A stretch of DNA of 64,000 nucleotides from Ambrosia x helenae (Eukaryota > Streptophyta > Magnoliopsida > Asterales > Asteraceae), in contig CM061233.1 in the NCBI GenBank assembly GCA_030844895.1, forward strand, positions 63,017,190 to 63,081,189, in the 5' to 3' direction. Of the stretch, positions 55,712 through 64,000 are shown in pieces. A program made the position numbers and the translations under genes. The notes under the pieces were generated by a model. It had not been told where the DNA came from. It worked only from the letters and a program-made list of their open reading frames with translations, and made no database searches. Every line of letters begins with the position of its first letter. Positions within the stretch are counted from its first letter, which is position 1.

Positions 55712-58700
55712 TGTCACACCCCAACATGCACAGCGGAAGACTTGTCATGCGGTAACGGAAGTTGTTACCATATAAATATTTAGCAATCGCACGATAAACA
55801 CCTAATGAACATTTTACTTCAAATCCTCTAGTCAAACAAGTTTAGTTTTCCCATAAATAATAAAAATAAAAACATTGTTCGACCAAGATTTAAGTTTTAA
55901 AACGAATACATAGTTCAGCTAAAAGGGCCAAGCCCTAAGTGTTAGGTCCAAAAACATGTCCATATATGCAGTGCGTGCCAAAATCTTGTTTTCAAAACCT
56001 CATGCATCAAGTACCTAAAAAACATGCTTAAAAATTTCAACAAAAATATTGGCGAGTTCACAGGTTTTAAGGCAAATACACAAATTTCCTTGTTTAAAAC
56101 ATATGATCGAGTACCGACTAAACTGAGAACCAAGTAGACTCGCGAGGTCCTACAAGCATGATCGCAACCTAAGGCTCTCAATCAAACCACAACTTTTCTT
56201 CCCAAACCTGACCTCCTAGAGGAACTTTTAACAGGATATGTTCTCCCGCAGGACCCAGTCCCAATGGAGGGGGCGTCAACCCAATAGATCTACTAACATA
56301 ATCCACGACTCTAAACCAAGATCTTATGATTAAGAAATGCGGGGAAGTATCATCCCGAAGGGATAGATGGGTGTCCCATGCCACACATCGTGCACCTACC
56401 CAAGGCCATCAAATGTTCTACAAAGTTCTAGTCTACCCATCATACAAGCATGTTAATCCCCCGATTATAAAATGTTCAAAACATTTAAGAGGAAAATGGG
56501 TCGTGAAACTCACCTCGTAGCATAGAACTTTAGAAAATATTTAATCCAAATAACCATAAGTCGTTCTTAACAATATCCTAAACACGAAGGGCTATTTTCG
56601 CAAACAAACTACTAGTCTTTCCCAAGTTATTCACCAAACTTTAAAGACTTAGAAAAAGGTTTATGTTTTTCTCAAAAACACGTTACCCAAAGGACCCGTT
56701 GGTGACCATGACATCTGGTTAAGTTTTTAGACACCGAAAATATTTGTCACGTTCGAATACATTTACCATAAGGTTTTAGTTACATGTCCACACACATACT
56801 AGCATTCCAAGTAGTGTTCACATATTAAACTTAGTAAAACCTATCACACTTTCAAGGACAATACCCATCATATAACACACAAGTTTCACATAGTCATATT
56901 ATTTGCACATAATATACTAATCATGATCATTAAGACTTATTTTCCATAAAAAGCCGTTTTTCACAAAAAACGCTACATTTTTTCATAGAAACCATCATTT
57001 ATCATAATAATGTATACCTTTACGGAATTCAAATGAGTTTATAAAACATAAAGGCTTAAATTGTTTTTGGCTTTTAATAATCTATATAAACCAAAATACA
57101 CGTTCAACACCTTAATAACCTTAGTTTGTCGCATACGCGAATCTAACCATTTCCACATAAACGACTATCTTTACTTAATCAAATTCCACAAATTTGATCC
57201 TCATAACATATTAACTATCATATATCACCTTTATGATCAAGTTAAAACACACTTCAACTACTAACCCATAGTCAAACCGCTTCGTCAATTACCGCCTACT
57301 AATGTGATTTCTAGCAATTTAGTCGCAATCTAAGGAACTTAATATTCACACTAGGACCTGTATCAAATACACAAAATATGACCAAATTTGTTGTTCTAAA
57401 ACAGCAACACAATCTAGCATTTATGCGCCTCAAAAACCACATTTTGGCGACTTCTAACACATAGTTTTGCACTGTAAGCATCCGTTAACATGGAAAACAT
57501 ATAATACATCCTAAATGATGACTTTTATACACATTTCCACACCAAATACTATGTTTTACATCAGACCTGAAAATGTTCATTTTAATCACTCAAAACTTGG
57601 CAAAAAGTGCGATTTTTGGGACTATTTTACAAAGACACATAGGTTTTATGTTAGGACTTTTATCCACACTTTAACATATCTTATTTACCCTCAAAATAAT
57701 GTATAAAAACCTGTTTAAAATCTGTTTTGTATCAGATTCAAAAGTAGCACTTTCTACATGTCAAAACCCATAAAAATTGTGCCTGTTTTCGCCTATAAAG
57801 CTAACACAAAGGCACATAAACGGTATGAACCTAATACATACTTAAAAACCTGGGTTTTCCCTTTAAAATAAACTTTTTTGTGCTTTTAAAAATCAGATTT
57901 GTCATAAACCATCATTTTCATGTTAAATCTCCTCATTTTGAAGCAGATTTTGAGCTGTGATCATACATGCAAGTTCATCCAAGCCTCAAAATCATTAATA
58001 AGTTTATTAAAACACATTTTCTACTCAAAATATCCTTTAAAGACCTACTCATTTTTAGATTCATAATAACCCATTTAACAAGCTCATCTTACACCTAAAC
58101 TATCCACTTTTTAGCTACTAATCATCAACTAGAGCCCACCAACAAACATAAATCACCTATTACTTGAATCCTAACATGATTTTAAACCCAAATCATCATT
58201 TACATCAGATCTGTACCAAGACATAAATGGATCATACATGCAAGCAAAGATCCTAAATCTAGTAACATTTAACAAGATTTCAACAATACAAGTACACACA
58301 AACACACATACATATCACGACACACACACACACACACACACACACTTTTACACACTTCCCATCCCTTTTTCTCACTTCCTCTTTTGATTTAGAAAACACC
58401 TTTTAAAACCCACTTTGTTTGGTGAAAATACTTGCAAATCCGTAAACAAAAGAAGAATCAAACAAAGTTTTTATAGAAAGTTCATACCCTTGAAGCTAGC
58501 TCAAGAAGATGAAGAGTCTTTGATGATTATATTTTAGGATGAATCTTCATCCATAATAGCTCCAAAATGAGGTTATGGTTTTCAAATGATGAAGTTTAAG
58601 CCATAGATGTAAGATAATGGAGCAAAATCACAAAACTAAAGGGGTGTGGGGTGGTTATGGTTTAGAGAGGGAGGAAGAGGGAAGTAGAGAGCTTTTCTTA

Positions 58701-59413
58701 TGTGTGTGTGAGTTGTGGTGTAAAAATGAATAAAATGGGTGTTGTGTAGGTGATTTTAATGGGTATTATTATTATAAATTTTAATGATTATTATTAACTA
58801 TAAATATTATAATGGGGAAAGGGGTTAGGGCCGGTTATGGGGATGGGTGTGTATGTTTATATTTTTTTTTTATAAACTTTCAAACTTATAACACACACCT
58901 AGTATTTTTATAAAAACCTCAATATATTAAATAACTAAGGGTTTTACCCATTTGGCCAATAATAATATTCCCCATCTAAAAATATTCATTTTTAGCTAAT
59001 TTGATTATATTAGGGGATTCCCTAGTGTACCGGGTCTCGTATATGTGTTAAAACTAAAACGCGCGCAAGTATCGGACAACTGCGACACAAAACTATCAAC
59101 TATGTTTTTTATTGTTTTAACTAATATTTTCACACTTAAAATATTGTTCCATGCTATACCAAGCATTACGGGTCAAAACTATACGTTAAAAAGTTAACCG
59201 GGTCGTCACCAACGTCCAGTACGGGTATTTTATCGCCTCGCGATATGATAATTTCTAGAACTACCAATTAAAAACCTTTATAACACTTTGGACTTTGCTA
59301 ATGTTTTCCAATGACTCTAATTATCACAAATTAAATCTAATACACATTTAGATATTTATATATCACGTTTAACAACTTAGTACGGATAATGTCCTGAAAA
59401 GTCAGGTGTCACA
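55712..59413 (-). mobile_element. Solo LTR of a long-LTR Gypsy-type element, 3.7 kb
   Basis: Plus-strand edges TGTCACACCCC (55712) and CAGGTGTCACA (59413), flanked by the perfect 5-bp duplication ATAAG (55707-55711 and 59414-59418). It has no PBS, PPT or coding part. In minus sense it starts TGTGACACCTGAC and has a CT-rich leader (about 58700-58630). The length and ends suit Tekay/Del-type LTRs. It splits the Copia relic. (CA)n at 58321-58345. Confidence 0.85.
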
Positions 59414-59609
59414 ATAAGGAACTGTTAACAACAACCTAAGTTATAATGACATAATGTGTTGTTGATCACAACAAAATGGCCACTAAATGTTGTTGGTAAA
59501 TTTATCAGTTGACTCGTAATTTAACAACTCCATTTAAATACTATATTGAAGACTTACTGTGATAAAAGTCAGCTATCCTAATTTTGTCGAGCAGTAACAG
59601 TTTGAGAGG

Positions 59610-59870
59610 AGATGCATTAGAGTTCGATACGAAATTATTGTTCGCTTACTTTAAGAACAAGTAGAGGAAATCAGAATTTCGTATCGAATGCATTCATGAT
59701 ATGCTTGTGGGTCCAGTAACTAAATGTCTATTACTCATAAGTCTCACTAAAGGCCAAATAAGAGAAAAGAATTTTACTAATGACCATGTACAACTACATA
59801 TTGTACTATGAATGACTAATGATTAATGATTAATTTTTCCTCATTCGTTTTGAATTTGTAATGTCTCTAA
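59610..59870 (+). pseudogene. Copia pol relic: RNase H C-terminal part
   Basis: It reads FRIECIHDMLVGPVTKC (usually ..YISTxDMLADPLTKG), then an EH/NDHVQ-like tail, with stops and shifts. With 55055-55510 it forms one element after removing the solo LTR. Confidence 0.6.
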
Positions 59871-59998
59871 GAAATACGTTAAGCATACACAATGACGTAT
59901 AGACAAATAATTATACAAATCAATGATTAAGAGCATAAGAGTGAGTTGATCATAACATTAAGTTTTAAATTTGGATGTAGTATGATTAATGGGGGTCC

Positions 59999-60363
59999 TG
60001 AGTTGAATATAGACTCAACGATTGTATTTCTCTGCTACATTCTAGGTTTATAACTAAAATGAGTATTGATTTGCAGACTAATGTAATGCTCATAATAAAT
60101 GATTACTCGACCAATTGGAGAATTTTAGAATAAATATAACTTATGTTTATTATATTTATTTGCGGCCATCATTATCATTTATATTATATTAATCAATTAC
60201 TATAATATCCCTAAGTTAATAATAGGTGATTCTTTGATGGACATAATTACCCTTACTGTTATTATTAGGGTGTCGTCTGGGTGTATATAGAGAGAGCTTA
60301 CTATGAGATTAGGGTTGAGACACAATCATAACACCTCATGACTCACGAAATCATACCCTACCA

Positions 60364-60415
<52 letters not shown>

Positions 60416-60580
60416 CTCAAGAACACATAACCCTATCAGAACGATACACCCTAAAGGGAACCCGACCATACTAACAAAGTGTCATCTTCCATATCTCGTG
60501 GTTACTGGATTCACTGGCCAACCATGTATTTATTTATTATTATCATGTTTTTCATTACTTATAATCAAAACTGATCAACA
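59999..60580 (+). mobile_element. Probable 3' LTR of the Copia relic
   Basis: It follows a purine-rich ATTAATGGGGGTCC. It starts TGAGTTGAATATAG, ends ACTGATCAACA and has a TATATAGAGAGAG promoter-like site (60283). No matching 5' LTR is found upstream of 55055, so the call rests on position and ends. It contains a (CT)n run at 60364-60411. Confidence 0.4.
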
Positions 60581-60905
60581 GGTTATTTTAATTTTCATGT
60601 AAAATTGAAATGACAAATATATAATAATTAATTGAATAATTTGAAAAAAAAAATAACATAAACAAAGTAAAATAAAATAAATAAATCTTTAGGATTAACA
60701 GTTAAACGATAAGACGGTTTTGTTTCGAATTAGGAATCATGACTATATTATTTTTATAAAAACCTAACTTTATGAAATTATTTATTAAATTTTGATATTC
60801 GGTGATTTAATTGTGGGCCAAAATAAGAGAGAGATGAGCGTTGCTGATCGAACTTAGAGGATCGATCGAGCTTAGAGGAGTGACTAGTGTATTGGGGTTT
60901 CTGTG
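60581..60905. repeat. Direct repeat flanking the Copia relic, right copy
   Basis: Counterpart of 54049-54415. Its end coincides with the start of the next LTR at 60902. Confidence 0.7.
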
Positions 60906-62928
60906 ACATCCGGTAAAAATCGATGCGTTCCGTACGTGATTAGTATATGTAATTAACAGTAGTTAAGTGCAATTCTAAATTAATTGTATAAATTTAGCCT
61001 TTGGAGAATAGAAAATTCCCCATAGGATGCATAGGAATGCATTCGTTTAATCAAAAGCACGGTGAAATCGCGTGCGAATAAACTTGTCCAGAACGGACGT
61101 TGGTGACCCGGTAACAATTAATTAACCGAAAACGATCCCGAAAACCCAGGATATAAAATAAATGGTATTTTCATGAAATATTATGTGTTTTGGTACTCCA
61201 AAACAATAAATGGAAACTTCAAATACAAATCTCCCAGTAATGAATAAAGTTCGCGTATCGCACTTGATGCGCATAAAAATATATAATTTCACCTAGTAGG
61301 AACCTAAATAACTTACCAATACTTAAACTAGTCAACGTTTAAGGGTAATTGGAAGTTAATTATATACCCGGATAATTCGCAATTAAAGCTCAATAAAAAC
61401 CCAACAAAACCGTAAACGAATTAGTTGAGATTTAACTAGTAATTGAAAGATATTTTTGCACATGAAGTGGGTCCCACATGGCATTTTAGGTCGGCCCAAG
61501 GCAAGGGGCTAGGCCACCCTAGTTTGCTTCATTTGTTAAACATAATGATTATGTTCAAGCATGTCTTAGCATATGATTATGTTCATGCATGCTTTAGCCA
61601 CCCTAGGAGACAATGAGCCACCCTAGTGTTGCTTCTTAACCTTGCCATAATCATGATGTTTCAAGCATGCTTATGACATGTCCAATCTAAGTACACACAT
61701 GATCTTCTTATAAACTCACCATGCTTGTCTCCCCATGTCTATAGACATGCCTCTTGAAGACAAAATGTTCCTCTTGGGCATGGTGAGCATGCTTGGTGTT
61801 GTTACACCTATGTTCTCACAAGCTACTACCTTCCTTATTTATGGCAGATTTGTATGCCCATTTTCAACACACCATATCTCTCTCATTTCTTCCCTAAATT
61901 GAGTGATTAACCCATTGAAAGAAACCTCTATCCAACCTCCAAAGATCCCCACCGGTTTCACTCGGTTTTAAGAAGGTTTAGGCCTCCAAATCATCCATGG
62001 GACACGACTGCGCAGATTTGGAGTTGCTGTAACACCCGGTCACATTTTTGAACTTTCGAGAGGCTACACACCTCCAAATATGATGATTCTTTTTCCTATC
62101 TCCTTGGACTTCCATTTTCTTCAACCGGATCAGAAGATCCTGAGTATTTGGCCCAAGGAACCTTCCTTCCATCACTTGTTTTCTTCCCTAGTCTTGAACT
62201 AGCGGTAAAACTCTATACTTTTCTTGTTTAATACTTGTTATATTCGTGTAGCCTTGCAAGTTGTACATGAAAGGAGTTAAACAAAGGTTTTAAACATAAG
62301 TTATTGTGGGTTTAATGGAAATAAATTGAGTTTTTAAAAAGGGTGTGTTAGGCCGTGGATATGGTGATGGTTATGTTGATGTTTCTAAAGTTTTTAAGTT
62401 TACATAAACTTGTTTTTGGAAGTTGTTTTGGGTAATGTTTGTGGAAACAAGTTGAACATACCTAAAGATGGTTTAGATCATTTTAAAATGACTATCTAAT
62501 ACCTAATAACTTAATGAACTTGTACATTGTGAAAGATTGTAAGTTTACATATTTAAAGGTTATTAACTTTTAAACACAAAGTTAGAAATTATGAACTTGA
62601 ATACATAAAGTGCACTTACTATTATTCCTAATATGATTATAAAGGGCCATGAATAATGATAAAACTCTATAAGAGCATTCAAACTAAATACTTCATCATC
62701 ATCTTTATAATTACACTAAAAAAACACTACCTTTCTCTCTCCTTTTCTATTTAATAATACATATTCTATACTTTTATCACTATCTTTTCTCTCTCCTCTA
62801 CTCATAACCACTTTTAAAAATATTAAAAAATTATGGAGGGTGAATAGTACCATCTCTAAATTTACTGATGAACAGTGTCCCCTCTATATATTTTCTCTCT
62901 CCTCTACTCACAACTACTTATACCCACT

Positions 62929-62987
<59 letters not shown>

Positions 62988-64000
62988 CCCCCCCCCCTCA
63001 CACTATTATAGAGTGTCTACTGTGAATGCTCTAATAATCTCTAATGGGGAATTTGACAAAATAAAGTTTACTAGTTATAATAAAAATTGTCATTTTTAGG
63101 AATATTATTTGACAACTTTTAAAGTTAAAGGGTGTAAAGTGTTATTTTGGAAACTTGAGTCCAAAATGTAACTTTTATAAAGTTATGAAACTTAAAATGG
63201 AAAAATATGTTTGTCAAGGTTGTTCATGAAAATGTCGTCAAGACTTGCAAAAGTTGTAATTTCATACAAAATGTCGTCAAAATTGGATTTTATAAAAATG
63301 TAAACTACCAAACATGTTGGGAAAATATAAAAACAAAGATTTTTATAATAAATTGGTAATTTAAAAGACATGGGAAATTGTATAAAAATGAACACTTTTA
63401 TATCTATGGGAATGTAAAAGGGTTGGGACGTTTTTGGTGTCGAAAATAACCAAATGTATATGTTGGATGTAGGAAAATAATATTACGTCGACAAGTAATT
63501 ATTCCTACAAAGTATATATATGAAAAACATGTATTATTCGGGACGCAAGAGTATATAAATACAATAATTGAATGTTGACGTATTTATATTACGACATGTT
63601 AACGGACAAAATGTGAAATGGACGGATAAGTATATATTGTATAACTTCCTACAAGATACGTATATATGTTATCGCGTCAAATGTGGACATGAAAAATATA
63701 TATATTTTGAACTAAAATATATAAGGTTACTTGTGGGTGAAGAATGTGTAACACTTTCCTAAGTGTTGAAAAATATTCGTGGGAGAATTAACGTTAAATA
63801 ATCTATAACGATTACACGTCTAAAACTAAGTTAAGTATACAAACTTAACAGAGTAAAATATGTCGTCGAAACGGCAAGATCATAGTATATTTATTTAATG
63901 GGAAAATAAATGTATGCTAAAGTGAGTCGAGTCGAGTGTTGTAGATGAAATATCGATCGACAAGATCCTAGTATAATTATTTAATGGGAAAATAATTATA
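60902..64000 (+). mobile_element. Gypsy-type LTR, start only (runs out of window)
   Basis: It starts TGTGACATCCGGTAAAAATC, has a TATTTATGGC TATA-like site (61837) and a leader with CATATCTCTCTCATTTC, then long non-coding AT-rich sequence. The end lies beyond the window or is lost. TGTAACACCCGGTCAC at 62029 resembles an LTR edge and may mark a nested fragment. Confidence 0.5.
62673..63031. mobile_element. PIF/Harbinger-like MITE
   Basis: Ends GAGCATTCA and TGAATGCTC are inverted and flanked by the 3-bp duplication TAA (62670-62672 and 63032-63034). The interior is CT-rich with two related CTCTCCTCTACTCA blocks and an (AT)n(GA)n(C)n run (62935-62998). It is 359 bp, non-coding and Tourist-like. 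Confidence 0.75.

Noticed and set aside
54049..60905. Direct repeats as LTRs of the Copia relic
   Set aside because: No PBS after the left copy and no PPT before the right copy. A better PPT and LTR candidate lies at 59985-60580.

Overview
This window looks like repeat-rich intergenic DNA from a flowering plant nucleus, most likely a eudicot. The evidence is initiator-Met and Asp tRNA primer-binding sites, a Cassandra 5S-bearing miniature retrotransposon, a Helitron, many LTRs and MITEs, AT-rich composition, and a mitochondrial-looking insert at the left edge. I cannot name the species. I see no intact host gene. The only intact, family-recognisable protein gene is a retrotransposon gag at 26642-27859.

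Layout. 1-4021: plant mitochondrial-type DNA (NUMT-like) with a decayed LINE and a diverged SSU-rRNA-like 5' segment; it breaks into an LTR. 4022-11688: minus-strand non-coding Gypsy-type element B, whose left LTR is overlain by an LTR of a related subfamily (A'). 11680-17960: a mosaic of short modules in both orientations (61-bp and 27-bp tandem repeats, 210-bp duplicates, a near-perfect 52-bp hairpin, a 67-codon gene-like fragment), with a TIR element carrying a minisatellite inside it. 18445-22812: GC-rich hairpins and a duplicated segment whose second copy is split by a minus-strand LTR element, itself split by a Helitron. 22813-31763: a complete Cassandra element (TSD GTACA) whose 3' LTR was hit by the complete gag-only Gypsy element A (23303-31598, TSD TTAGT). 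32651-43104: a long-TIR element interrupted by a Tat/Athila-like solo LTR (TSD ATTTC), which is interrupted by the minus-strand element C (33152-41107) with a broken gag. 43105-47430: Copia-like LTR and PBS, then a Tat/Athila-like 5' LTR with an Asp PBS. 47430-52036: a long Gypsy-type LTR holding a solo LTR (TSD CCTTC) and a 0.53-kb internal duplication. 52037-60905: a foldback MITE, a possible exon, and a decayed Copia pol split by a 3.7-kb solo LTR (TSD ATAAG). 60902-64000: start of another Gypsy-type LTR with a PIF/Harbinger-like MITE (TSD TAA).

How the parts relate. A, A', B and C are members of one non-autonomous Ty3/Gypsy group (TR-GAG or LARD-like). They encode at most gag and would need protease, RT and integrase from a partner. 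The LTRs of A, A' and C share three unexpected parts: tRNA-like modules with A and B boxes, a stem-loop with a compensatory base change between copies, and a conserved splice-donor/acceptor pair. These are the most interesting signals here, together with the mosaic tract at 11.7-18 kb.
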